DNA of 64,000 nt from Glycocaulis sp051859565 (lineage in GTDB: Bacteria > Pseudomonadota > Alphaproteobacteria > Caulobacterales > Maricaulaceae): NCBI RefSeq assembly GCF_051859565.1, contig NZ_JBHYFK010000001.1:372001-436000 (forward strand). The letters run 5' to 3'. The notes beneath the pieces are model-generated. The model had not been told where the DNA came from. It made no database searches and saw nothing but the letters and a program-made list of their open reading frames with translations. Positions 34,846 through 43,304 of this stretch are shown here, piece by piece. A program made the position numbers and the translations under genes. The first letter of the stretch is position 1, and each line of letters opens with the position of its first letter.

Positions 34846-35729
34846 GCCGCCACCAGTCCGCGTTCTTCGGCGAGGCGCTTCATCTCGGTCTGCAGCTTTT
34901 CAAACGCGCGCACCTCGATCTGGCGGATGCGCTCGCGGCTGACATTGTAGACCTCCGCCAGTTCTTCCAGCGTCTTGGGCTCTTCGGCGAGGCGGCGTTC
35001 CTCGATGATGTGACGTTCACGCTCATTGAGCCCGCCCATGGCCTCCTGCAGAAGCGTCATGCGGGCAGAGAACTCGTCGCTTTCGGCCAGGCTTTCCTCG
35101 GCATCCTCGGCATTGTCGTCAGACAGCCAGTCCTGCCATTCGGCTTCACCATCCACACGCATGGGCGCATTCAGTGATGCGTCCGGCCCGGACAGGCGAC
35201 GGTTCATCGAGATCACGTCGTCATTCGTGACACCGAGCTTGGTGGCGATCGTGTCCACCTGATCAGGGTGCAGATCACCCTCTTCGAGCGCCTGCATCTG
35301 GCTCTTCATCCGGCGCAGATTGAAAAACAGCTTCTTCTGCGCGGCGGTGGTGCCCATTTTTACCAGGCTCCAGGAGCGCAAAATGTATTCCTGAATGCTC
35401 GCCCGGATCCACCACATCGCATAAGTGGCAAGGCGGAAGCCCTTGTCGGGATCAAATTTTTTTACCGCCTGCATCAGGCCAACATTACCTTCGGAGATTA
35501 CCTCCGCAATCGGCAGGCCATAGCCGCGATAGCCCATGGCGATCTTGGCCACGAGGCGCAAATGGGAGGTGACGAGCTTGTGGGCGGCCTCGGAGTCCTC
35601 GTGCTCCAGCCAGCGCTTGGCGAGCATGAATTCCTCGTCCTTTTCGAGCATCGGGAACTTGCGTATCTCGGTGAGATAGCGCGAGAGCCCGCCTTCGGGC
35701 GACAGTGATGCCAGACGCATGGCGTTCAT
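34842..35729 (-). CDS. rpoH: RNA polymerase heat-shock sigma factor (sigma-32)
   Basis: 295 residues from the ATG at 35729, which has GGGAGGA seven bases upstream; the longer open frame is not family-like. Region 2 shows EAAHKLVTSHLRLVAKIA, GLPIAEVISEGNVGLMQAVKKFD and TYAMWWIRASIQEYIL. The RpoH box QKKLFFNLRRMK is present, and region 4.2 has LAEVYNVSRERIRQIEVRAFEKL. It directs heat-shock transcription. The 5' region to the GNAT gene contains no promoter I can assign with confidence. Confidence 0.97.
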   Translation of the reverse strand: MNAMRLASLSPEGGLSRYLTEIRKFPMLEKDEEFMLAKRWLEHEDSEAAHKLVTSHLRLVAKIAMGYRGYGLPIAEVISEGNVGLMQAVKKFDPDKGFRLATYAMWWIRASIQEYILRSWSLVKMGTTAAQKKLFFNLRRMKSQMQALEEGDLHPDQVDTIATKLGVTNDDVISMNRRLSGPDASLNAPMRVDGEAEWQDWLSDDNAEDAEESLAESDEFSARMTLLQEAMGGLNERERHIIEERRLAEEPKTLEELAEVYNVSRERIRQIEVRAFEKLQTEMKRLAEERGLVAA

Positions 35730-35988
35730 GTTCAATTCCTCCCTTGGCGGGCAGTTCGTACCGGGTCTCAAGACCAACGCACTGGCTGCCGCCCCCGTTT
35801 CGCTGAGCCACTTTTTGGCGACGCAGCAAAAGTCCATTTAGGGTGGCAGCAAGCTCGATGCGAGGGGCAGCAAGTGAAGAAATCCTCACCTCTCAGGTCA
35901 AGTTTATAAAACCACCCCCGATTTGTCCCGTGACGTTTCAGAAAGGCTGGCTTGCCAGAGCGGCGATTCTGGCCGTATCGCTGGAGCC

Positions 35989-36516
35989 ATGGACACGCAA
36001 TCTGTCACTATCCGGCGGGCCGGGCCCGGCGATGAAGCTGCGCTCGCGCTCGTAGGCGCTGCCAGTTTTCTGGAATCCTATGCCGGTATTGTCGACGGGC
36101 AGGGCATCGTCCGCCATTGCCAGGAACGCCACGCGCCGGAGGTCTATGCCCGCGCGCTGGCGGACGCCTCGCAGGCACTCTGGCTGGCCGAGATGGCACC
36201 GGGCAGCGCGCCGGTCGGCTATCTGCATCTGGCTGCTGCAGACCTGCCCGTACCCACTGGACCGAAGGATATCGAGATCAAGCGGATCTATGTGCTCTCG
36301 CGCCTCCATGGAACGGGCCTCGGGCGCAGGCTGATTGGTACGGCTCTCGATCACGCCCGGGAAACCGGCCGCAGCAACGTGGTGCTGGGCGTCTACAAAG
36401 GCAATGAAAGGGCGCTGGCCTTTTATGGCCGGGCCGGCTTCGAGGCCTTGGGTGAACGCCAGTTCGACGTGGGCGGTAATGTCTATTGCGACTGGGTGAT
36501 GGGACGCGCGGTCTGA
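35989..36516 (+). CDS. GNAT-family N-acetyltransferase
   Basis: 175 residues from the ATG at 35989, with GGAG just upstream; the frame is open to 35923. The acetyl-CoA-binding core has IEIKRIYVLSRLHGTGLGRRL (shown from IKRIYVL to GTGLGRRL), then ALDHARETGRSNVVLGVYKGNERALAFYGRAGF in parts. This is the Q/RxxGxG/A motif A and the motif B of GNAT enzymes. The substrate (amino acid, antibiotic, protein N-terminus) is unknown. It is divergent from rpoH. Confidence 0.88.
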   Translation: MDTQSVTIRRAGPGDEAALALVGAASFLESYAGIVDGQGIVRHCQERHAPEVYARALADASQALWLAEMAPGSAPVGYLHLAAADLPVPTGPKDIEIKRIYVLSRLHGTGLGRRLIGTALDHARETGRSNVVLGVYKGNERALAFYGRAGFEALGERQFDVGGNVYCDWVMGRAV

Positions 36517-36639
36517 TCGCGCTAACGGTTTTTCCGTGGAACCCGTTGCCGCATTTTGCGTTTTCCTTCGCTATAGCGCTGGTGCGCGGGGCATTTGCTT
36601 TGGCGCTGGCGCATCCGCTGGACGAAGAGGAGACGCGCC

Positions 36640-36771
36640 ATGATCGAGAAGAAGAGAGATGAAGTACGACAGGGTGAGCCGGCTCCTGGGCACATGAACC
36701 GCCATGCGCTTATCGGCGGCGTGGTGCTTGCCGTTATCGGCGTCGTTATTGCCTATATCGTCATTTTCTAG
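36640..36771 (+). CDS. Small single-pass membrane protein, 43 residues
   Basis: Starts at ATG 36640 with AGAGGAG eight bases upstream and ends at TAG 36769-36771. The N-terminal half is hydrophilic and charged (MIEKKRDEVRQGEPAPGH) and the C-terminal half is one hydrophobic helix (LIGGVVLAVIGVVIAYIVIF). A good ribosome-binding site and clean topology support a real gene. Function unknown. A perfect nine-base stem, AAGGCGGCG/CGCCGCCTT at 36785-36806, follows and overlaps the chemoreceptor stop. Confidence 0.6.
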   Translation: MIEKKRDEVRQGEPAPGHMNRHALIGGVVLAVIGVVIAYIVIF

Positions 36772-36794
36772 CGCTGTCAGGCACAAGGCGGCGG

Positions 36795-38471
36795 TTACGC
36801 CGCCTTGATGCCGGACACAAAGCGGGTCATCTGGCTTTTCAGATCCTCGGAGCGGGAATTGAGCGTCTTGCACGCCTGCAGCAGTTCGCCCGAGGCTTGC
36901 GCATTACCATCCGAAATCTGGTTGAGCGCCTCGATCGTCGAGGCGATCTGGCTTGCGCCAGCCGCCGCTTCCTGAATGGCGCGCGCTATATCGCCCGTGG
37001 CTGCGCCCTGCTGTTCAGCAGAGGCGGCAACACCGCCAGCCAGCGTATTGAGATCGCCGATCCGTTTGACGATATCGGCAATGCGCTCAACCGCATGGCC
37101 AGTGGCCGCTTCGATGGCCGTCATCTGGGCTTCGATGTCGCCTGTGGCCTTGGCCGTCTGGGTCGCCAGCGCCTTCACCTCGTTTGCGACGACCGCGAAG
37201 CCTTTACCGGCTTCCCCGGCGCGGGCCGCTTCGATCGTGGCGTTCAGGGCCAGCAGGTTGGTCTGCTCGGCGATCCCCTGAATGAGGGTAACCACCTCGC
37301 CCACCTTGCTGGCATTGTCCGCGAGCGTGCGCACATCGGCATCGGTCGCGCGCGCTTGCCCGACGGCTTCGCCAATAAGGGCAGAGGCTTCGGATATCTG
37401 CCGGGAAATTTCCTGGATAGACGCAGAGAGCTCTTCAGACGCGCTCGCGACAGATTGCACATTGGCCGAGGTCTCTTCAGATGCAGCGGCTGCCGAGCTG
37501 GATTCTTCGGTGGTGCGGGTCGCGTTGGTATCCACGATACCGGCTGCTGAATAGACCTGCGAGGCGGCCTGGAGCACGTCGTTGAGCAGGCTTCCGACTT
37601 CGGCCTCAAACCTGTCGGCGGTCTCGATCATCAGCTGGCGCTGCATCTCGCGCTGACGGGCTTCGGATTTTTCCTGCTCGGCTTTCATTGCTTCTGCATC
37701 GGCCAGTGCTGTGCGCAGCACCCCGACCGTTGACCAGAGCTGGCCGATCTCGTCGCGCGAACGCACGGACGGCACCTCGATCTGAAGGTCGCCGCCGGCC
37801 ACCTGCTCGAGAACGTCCGTCACTTTTGTCAGCGGCCGGCTCACCTGGAAGATGGCAACGTAAAGCGCAAAGCCAAGGCCGCCCAGAACGCCCAGAATGG
37901 CGATGCCGGTCAGCATGATGAAACGCGTCCGGTAGAAGCTGGCCAGTTCGGCTTCGATGGCGTTCAGCTGTGCGCGGTCGCGTTCAACCACGGCGTCGAT
38001 CTCTTCCTGATAGGCGCGCCGGTTGGAGCGGTTTTCCATGTTGTTGCCCTGCTCATTGGCAAGGACCGGATCAATGCCGCCAAGACGCACCGTCTCCGCC
38101 CGGAAGGACCGGAATTCGGACGAACGTGCCACCACGGCTTCAAAGAGGGCGCGTTCCTCGCCCGAGGCCGGCACCAGAGTGCTCCATTCAGCCAGCAGCT
38201 CGTCGATCTGGTCCAGCCGGCGCAACAGCCCTTCGCCGAACGGCGCTGCCTGCTCGGTGGTCTGCGAGGCATAGATGCCCCGCGCTTCCATCACCACCGT
38301 GGTCACCAGACGGTTGAGATGTGCACCGTGATAAGCCCGGGTCGCGGCATTCTCATAGGCGGCCACGCGGGTATTATAGGCCTGCATGCTCTGGATGCCG
38401 AGGCCAGCCAGAATGACAGACACCACACCCAGTACGCCGACAGCGGCCATGATCTTGACGCGAATACTCAT
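36795..38471 (-). CDS. Methyl-accepting chemotaxis protein
   Basis: 558 residues from the ATG at 38471, which has AGGAGA upstream; the open frame continues far upstream but is not family-like. There are two membrane helices: 8-27 near the N-terminus and about 190-210. Between them lies a helical periplasmic four-helix-type sensor domain (about 30-185). A HAMP domain follows (VSRPLTKVTDVLEQVAGGD), then a coiled-coil signalling domain with the conserved hairpin IAEQTNLLALNATIEAARAG (in part) and GKGFAVVANEVKALA. It transmits ligand binding to CheA. The ligand is unknown. Confidence 0.94.
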   Translation of the reverse strand: MSIRVKIMAAVGVLGVVSVILAGLGIQSMQAYNTRVAAYENAATRAYHGAHLNRLVTTVVMEARGIYASQTTEQAAPFGEGLLRRLDQIDELLAEWSTLVPASGEERALFEAVVARSSEFRSFRAETVRLGGIDPVLANEQGNNMENRSNRRAYQEEIDAVVERDRAQLNAIEAELASFYRTRFIMLTGIAILGVLGGLGFALYVAIFQVSRPLTKVTDVLEQVAGGDLQIEVPSVRSRDEIGQLWSTVGVLRTALADAEAMKAEQEKSEARQREMQRQLMIETADRFEAEVGSLLNDVLQAASQVYSAAGIVDTNATRTTEESSSAAAASEETSANVQSVASASEELSASIQEISRQISEASALIGEAVGQARATDADVRTLADNASKVGEVVTLIQGIAEQTNLLALNATIEAARAGEAGKGFAVVANEVKALATQTAKATGDIEAQMTAIEAATGHAVERIADIVKRIGDLNTLAGGVAASAEQQGAATGDIARAIQEAAAGASQIASTIEALNQISDGNAQASGELLQACKTLNSRSEDLKSQMTRFVSGIKAA

Positions 38472-38615
38472 GTGCGAATCTCCTGCTTTGCATAAAGCTA
38501 TGCGCAGCTCCGGGTGAACCGCTGGTAAACCATATCGCTGCGGCGCTTCCGGCTTACGGTGCATGGACGAGATTGGCACGTGACGAATCTGTCCGGCCCC
38601 GGCTAACGTCCTGTC

Positions 38616-39506
38616 ATGGACAGCTTTATCGGACAGATTCTCCTCCCGCTCGCCCTTGCCTTCATCATGCTGGCTCTGGGGGTCGGCCTGACGCCGGGTG
38701 ATTTCCGGCGCATATTCACAAAGCCCAAGGCCCTGCTGGTGGGCGCGGTTCTGCAATATATTTCGCTGCCATTGCTGGCGATTGCGATAGTGGCATTCCT
38801 GCCCGCTCCGCCGGTTTTGAAGGTGGGTATTGTCCTTCTGGCGGCCTGTCCTGGCGGTACGACATCCAACCTGCTTACCCACATGGCGCGCGGCGATGTC
38901 GCCCTGTCGATATCGCTGACGGCGCTCACCAGCCTCACCTCCATGTTCACTGTGCCGGTTGTGCTGATGATTGCGCTGGCGCTCTTCATGGGACCGGAAG
39001 CGCCTTCGGTGGGCCTTGTCACCACAGGACTTGTCATCTTCCTGCTGACGGTTGTGCCGGTTGGCATCGGCATGACGATCCGCCAGTTCGCGCCGAAGGT
39101 TGCCAATGTGCTGGACCGCCATTCGCGCCTGCTGTCGGGCATCGTGTTTACCGCGGTCGTGCTGGCAACGCTCATAGCCGACCGCGATGAGCTGGTGGCG
39201 CGCTTTGCAGAGGCCGGGCTGATCGCGCTCAGCCTCAACGTGGCGGCCATGCTGGTCGCGTTCTCTGTGGCGAGCCTTGTCATGCTGAAGATGAAGCAGC
39301 GTATCGCCCTGACGCTGGAATGCGGGCTGCAGAACGCCACGCTCGCGATCGTCGTGTCGGTGTCGATGCTGGGCAGCGTCTCTTACGCGGTGCCGGCCGC
39401 GATCTATGGCTTGCTCATGTTCCTAACCGCAGGCGCCTTCATATTGTGGGCGCGGCGCTGGTCAGGGGTGGCAAGCCGGGCGAGGCGTTTCTCGGCAGGG
39501 GCATAA
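38616..39506 (+). CDS. Bile acid:sodium symporter family protein
   Basis: 296 residues with about nine to ten hydrophobic helices. Family landmarks are LALGVGLTPGDFRRIF near the N-terminus, VLLAACPGGTTSNLLTHMARGD, and in the second half LECGLQNATLAIVVSVSML. The BASS family moves organic anions such as bile acids or keto acids with sodium; bacterial substrates vary and this one is not defined. It is divergent from the chemoreceptor and convergent with rluD across a repeat-rich gap. Confidence 0.9.
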   Translation: MDSFIGQILLPLALAFIMLALGVGLTPGDFRRIFTKPKALLVGAVLQYISLPLLAIAIVAFLPAPPVLKVGIVLLAACPGGTTSNLLTHMARGDVALSISLTALTSLTSMFTVPVVLMIALALFMGPEAPSVGLVTTGLVIFLLTVVPVGIGMTIRQFAPKVANVLDRHSRLLSGIVFTAVVLATLIADRDELVARFAEAGLIALSLNVAAMLVAFSVASLVMLKMKQRIALTLECGLQNATLAIVVSVSMLGSVSYAVPAAIYGLLMFLTAGAFILWARRWSGVASRARRFSAGA

Positions 39507-39517
39507 AGAGAATTGTC

Positions 39518-39604
39518 ATCACCCGCGCATGCGGGTGATCCATGCCTGCAACGAAGGATCAGCCGGAAATTCTCAGGCATGGATGGCCCGGATAAACCGG
39601 GCCA
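39518..39604. repeat. Nested palindromic repeat between convergent genes
   Basis: Three inverted repeats lie in tandem: ATCACCCG/CGGGTGAT (39518-39539), CATGCCTG/CAGGCATG (39541-39581) and TGGCCCGG/CCGGGCCA (39584-39604). This is a compact REP-like intergenic element between the stops of the symporter and rluD genes. It may also act as a two-way terminator. Confidence 0.7.
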
Positions 39605-39618
39605 TGACAGCCTTCGGG

Positions 39619-40629
39619 TCAAACCCTCTTCAGCGCGGCGTGCAGGTTTTGCAAGTCAGCTGGCAATTCTGTCTCGAACACTATCTCTTCGCGCGTTGAC
39701 GGATGGACAAAGCCCAGTACCGAAGCATGCAGGGCCTGCCGGCCCAACGCCTTGATCTCGGGCAGGTCGGGAACGCCTTTGAGCTGGCTGGTGCGCTGCG
39801 GACCGTATACCCGGTCGCCGATCAGGGCATGGCCCAGATGCTCCATGTGAACACGGATCTGATGCGTCCGGCCTGTCTCCAGCCGGCATTCCACCAGCGC
39901 GGCGAGCGGCGTGCCGATAGGGGCCTTGGCTTCCTGCCCGTATGTCTCCAGCACCTGATAATGGGTGATGGCTTCCTTGCCGGCTGCGCTCTCCCATTTG
40001 AGTACCGCCATTTTCATGCGGTCACGTGTGGAGCGGGCAATCCGGGTTGCTATCTCGCCTTCGCGCGGACGCGGCGCGCCGCGCGTGAAAGCCAGATAGG
40101 CGCGCTCGACCGTGTGTTTCGCGAATTGCTTGGAGAGGTAGCGGTGCGCAACATCGTTCTTGGCGACAACCAGAACACCGGACGTGTCCTTGTCAATGCG
40201 ATGGACGATGCCGGGACGTTCAACCCCGCCAATGCCCGACAGTGTACCCTTGCAGTGATAGAGAAGGGCGTGCACCAGCGTGCCGGTCCAAGCTCCGGCG
40301 CCGGGGTGTACCGTCAGGCCCGCCGGCTTGTTGATGACGATCAGGTCGTCATCCTCATGCAATATGTCGAGCGGAATATTTTCCGGCTTGGGCGCGGCCG
40401 GTTCCAGCGCGGGCATGGTGAGGGTGTAGACATGACCCTCACGTACCTTTGCCGAAGCATCGGTCAGCGCTTCGCCGTTCACGGCCAGGGCGCCGCTCTC
40501 GATTAACGCCTTGCAGCGGGAGCGCGACAGCTCCGGCCATTGCGCAGCAATCCAGCGGTCCAGCCGCTCACCGGCATCATCCGGTCCGGCTTCGATCTGG
40601 CGGGTGTCTGATGGGTTCACTGCTTGCAT
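39619..40629 (-). CDS. rluD: RluA-family 23S rRNA pseudouridine synthase, RluD-like
   Basis: 336 residues from ATG 40629. A GTG at 40620 with GGCAGGA properly spaced is an alternative start. The N-terminal S4 domain has GERLDRWIAAQWPELSRSR and GALAVNGE. The catalytic domain has motif II HRIDKDTSGVLVVAKND with the catalytic aspartate, then ERAYLAFTRG and RLETGRTHQIRVHMEHLGHALIGDR in parts. RluD makes pseudouridines in helix 69 of 23S rRNA; the D subtype is inferred from the S4 domain and overall length. It is divergent from the TonB-dependent receptor. Confidence 0.9.
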   Translation of the reverse strand: MQAVNPSDTRQIEAGPDDAGERLDRWIAAQWPELSRSRCKALIESGALAVNGEALTDASAKVREGHVYTLTMPALEPAAPKPENIPLDILHEDDDLIVINKPAGLTVHPGAGAWTGTLVHALLYHCKGTLSGIGGVERPGIVHRIDKDTSGVLVVAKNDVAHRYLSKQFAKHTVERAYLAFTRGAPRPREGEIATRIARSTRDRMKMAVLKWESAAGKEAITHYQVLETYGQEAKAPIGTPLAALVECRLETGRTHQIRVHMEHLGHALIGDRVYGPQRTSQLKGVPDLPEIKALGRQALHASVLGFVHPSTREEIVFETELPADLQNLHAALKRV

Positions 40630-40803
40630 CCTGCCCGGGAGATTGCTGCGCCGTGCGTGCTTTTTGTGCAACGCGTCAGTATCATGCTGCAGCGCGTCAA
40701 AGTTCTGTAACACGAATGAAGCGCGCCCGTCACATTGGCGGAGTAGCAGCGGTTCCCTGACGCGGCAAGTGTGCCGCACGCTTTGGGCGAGGGAGCCATT
40801 ATC

Positions 40804-43167
40804 ATGATCCGCAAGTCAATCCTCATGTCTGCCGTCGCACTCGGTGCGGTATCGGCCCCGGCCTTTGCCGAGCTGAACGAAACGGCGCAGCCGGTTGAAG
40901 TGATCCGCGTGACGACGCAGTTCCGTGAGCAGTCTCTCGCAGAAGTGCCGGTAAACGTCACCGCCTTCAATGCCGAGCTGATCGACCGCTTGGACATCCG
41001 CAATCTGGAAGACATGGCCGCGTTCACGCCGGGCCTGGTGGTGCAGGAGCAGAGCCCGAACAATACCGGCTATTCGCTGCGCGGCATCACCACCGATAGC
41101 GGCGACACCTATGCGGAATCGCGCGTGGCGATCTTCCAGGATGGCATTTCCATCACCCGTTCGCGCGGTTCCTATGTCGAGTTGTTTGACATGGAGCGCA
41201 TCGAGGTCGCCAAAGGCCCGCAGCCGACCCTGTTCGGCCGCGGCGCGCTCATTGGCGGCATCAACCTGATCCAGAACAAGGCCGAGGATGATTTCTCCGC
41301 TTCGGCTTTTGCCGGAATTGGCAATTATGACCAGCGCGAGGTCGGTGGTCATGTCAATTATGGTCTGGGTGATGGCCTCGGCCTGCGTCTGGCCGGTGTG
41401 CACCGCAGCCGTGACGGACATATCGACAATCTGCTGGGCGGCACGCTGCAGGGCCGCGATGTCAGCGCCGTGCGCGGTGTATTCTCCGCGCGCCTGGATA
41501 ACGGGTTCAGCTTCGACCTGATCGGCAATTATCAGGAAGACAATGGCCCGGGCACCTCGTTCAAGTCCGGCGTGCTGCCGACCCCGGGCGGCGATACCAG
41601 CCCCTACACGCCTGCGGCCCTGTTCACCTTCCCCGGCTTTGAGGACAATCAGGGCCTTGGCCTTGACCGCACGGTGTGGGGTGTGACGGCACTCGCAGAA
41701 TACGCCCTGAGCGATGCCTGGACGCTTAGCTCGATCACCGGCTACCGCCAGTTTGACTCCCGCGAAGTGTTCGACCCGATCGGGGCAGGGCTTGATCTCA
41801 TCAACCTTGCCGAGGATGCGCGCGGGCGCCAGTCCAGCCAGGAATTCCGCCTGACCTATGATGCCGGTGACCGTGTGGCCGCCGTGATCGGGGGTACCTG
41901 GTTCTACGAATCCGGTACCCAGCGCATCCCGCTCATCGTCAATGAGGCGCGTGCTCAGGCTCTTCTGCTGCAGACCCCCGCTGTTCAGGCCCAGTTTGCC
42001 CAGCAGCTGGGTGTTCCCACCGCGGCGCTCTTCCCGACGCTGAGCTTCCTGCTGGGTGTGCCTGCAAGCGACTTCACCAATATCTTCAACCCGTTCCCGC
42101 TGTCGATTGGCGGCACGCTGGCTGCCGGCGTTCCCGTGCCGCTCGGCGTTTACCAGGAAGAAGCCGCCAATTCGGGCCGCACCGAGGCGTTCGACCTGTT
42201 CGGCGAGATCACGCTGCGCGCCACGGACCGGCTCAGCTTCACCGCCGGCCTGCGCTATACCGATGAACGCAAGCACACGTCGGGCTATGGCGGTTTCGTC
42301 AACGCGCCAAACCTGATCGTGGGCGGTCGCGCCCTGCTCCTGCCGGGCACCCCCAACGGCGCGGTCGTTGGTCAGTCAGCCAGTTTTGATGACGTGACCT
42401 GGCGCGTGGTGGCGGCCTATGAGGTCAATGACCGGCTGAACACCTGGGTGTCCTACGCGCGCGGGCGCCGTCCTGACGTTCTGGCGCTGGATACGACCGC
42501 TCCGGGCTTCTTCTCCGTAGCCCCGGCAGAGATTGTGGATTCGCTCGAAGCCGGTGCCTTCCTGACGCTGGACCGCGGCACCGTTTCCGGCTCCATCTTC
42601 CGGTCGGAATACGAGAACTTCCAGTCTAGCCAGTTCGATCCGTTCGACGGTTCGCTGGTACCGACGAATGCCGGTGAAGCCACCCAGTATGGCCTCGAAC
42701 TTCAGGCCAATTACGCGATCACCGACGCGGTCGAGGTCTACACCACCTACGCCTACAACCTTGCCAAGATCAACAACACGCTGGGCGGGGTGCCGCAGGA
42801 GTTTGGCGGTAACCGTTTCCGCTACGCGCCTGAGCATGCTGTCTCCATCGGTGTGCGCGCCGAGCTGTTTTCCAATGAAATGGGTACGCTCAGCCTGCTC
42901 CCGGCCTATAGCTGGCAGTCCCACATCTTCTTTGACGAGGACAATCAGCGCTTTGCCGGTGTGCGTCAGGACTCCTACGGCCTGTTGCGCGCCCGTCTGC
43001 GCTTTGAAAGCGCCGACATGCGCTGGTATGGCGAGGCGTTCGGCAATAACCTCACCGATGAGCAATATCTCATCGATGCCGGCAATACCGGGGCGACGTT
43101 CGGCCTGCCGACCTTCATTGCCGGTTCGCCGCGCACCTATGGCGTCCGTCTGGGCGTAAACTTCTAA
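40804..43167 (+). CDS. TonB-dependent receptor
   Basis: 787 residues from the ATG at 40804, preceded by GAGGGAG. The signal peptide ends near SAPAFA. The plug domain follows (VIRVTTQFREQSLAEVPVNV, YSLRGI, VAIFQDGI, MERIEVAKGPQPTLFGRGALIGGIN). The remainder is a 22-strand-type beta barrel ending in RTYGVRLGVNF, with a C-terminal aromatic residue as expected for outer-membrane proteins. It imports a ligand energised by TonB. It lies directly before a PhoD phosphatase, so a phosphorylated substrate is a reasonable guess. A terminator follows. Confidence 0.93.
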   Translation: MIRKSILMSAVALGAVSAPAFAELNETAQPVEVIRVTTQFREQSLAEVPVNVTAFNAELIDRLDIRNLEDMAAFTPGLVVQEQSPNNTGYSLRGITTDSGDTYAESRVAIFQDGISITRSRGSYVELFDMERIEVAKGPQPTLFGRGALIGGINLIQNKAEDDFSASAFAGIGNYDQREVGGHVNYGLGDGLGLRLAGVHRSRDGHIDNLLGGTLQGRDVSAVRGVFSARLDNGFSFDLIGNYQEDNGPGTSFKSGVLPTPGGDTSPYTPAALFTFPGFEDNQGLGLDRTVWGVTALAEYALSDAWTLSSITGYRQFDSREVFDPIGAGLDLINLAEDARGRQSSQEFRLTYDAGDRVAAVIGGTWFYESGTQRIPLIVNEARAQALLLQTPAVQAQFAQQLGVPTAALFPTLSFLLGVPASDFTNIFNPFPLSIGGTLAAGVPVPLGVYQEEAANSGRTEAFDLFGEITLRATDRLSFTAGLRYTDERKHTSGYGGFVNAPNLIVGGRALLLPGTPNGAVVGQSASFDDVTWRVVAAYEVNDRLNTWVSYARGRRPDVLALDTTAPGFFSVAPAEIVDSLEAGAFLTLDRGTVSGSIFRSEYENFQSSQFDPFDGSLVPTNAGEATQYGLELQANYAITDAVEVYTTYAYNLAKINNTLGGVPQEFGGNRFRYAPEHAVSIGVRAELFSNEMGTLSLLPAYSWQSHIFFDEDNQRFAGVRQDSYGLLRARLRFESADMRWYGEAFGNNLTDEQYLIDAGNTGATFGLPTFIAGSPRTYGVRLGVNF

Positions 43168-43197
43168 GTAGCATACGGCCGGGGGGCGGTGCGAAGA

Positions 43198-43242
43198 GGG
43201 CCGGACCACTGCTTGAAAGAGCAAAGGGTCCGGCCCTTCTTC
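43198..43242 (+). terminator. Rho-independent terminator after TonB-dependent receptor
   Basis: Perfect ten-base arms GGGCCGGACC (43198-43207) and GGTCCGGCCC (43227-43236), followed by a T-rich tail TTCTTCTT. It would separate the receptor transcript from the PhoD gene, though read-through is possible. Confidence 0.85.
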
Positions 43243-43304
43243 TTGTGCCTGTCACAATCGGCGGGCATCTTCGCTGACAGACAAATCAGGGGAAGGGCAG
43301 GATC

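Noticed and set aside
36795..39122. Very long minus-strand frame continuing upstream of the chemoreceptor
   Set aside because: The upstream part overlaps the bile-acid symporter on the other strand and is not family-like; ATG 38471 has AGGAGA and the expected N-terminal helix.
43249..43255. CTGTCAC as a Pho-box half-site before phoD, and CTGTAAC before the TonB receptor
   Set aside because: A Pho box needs tandem heptamers 11 bases apart; no second half with matching spacing was found at either place.
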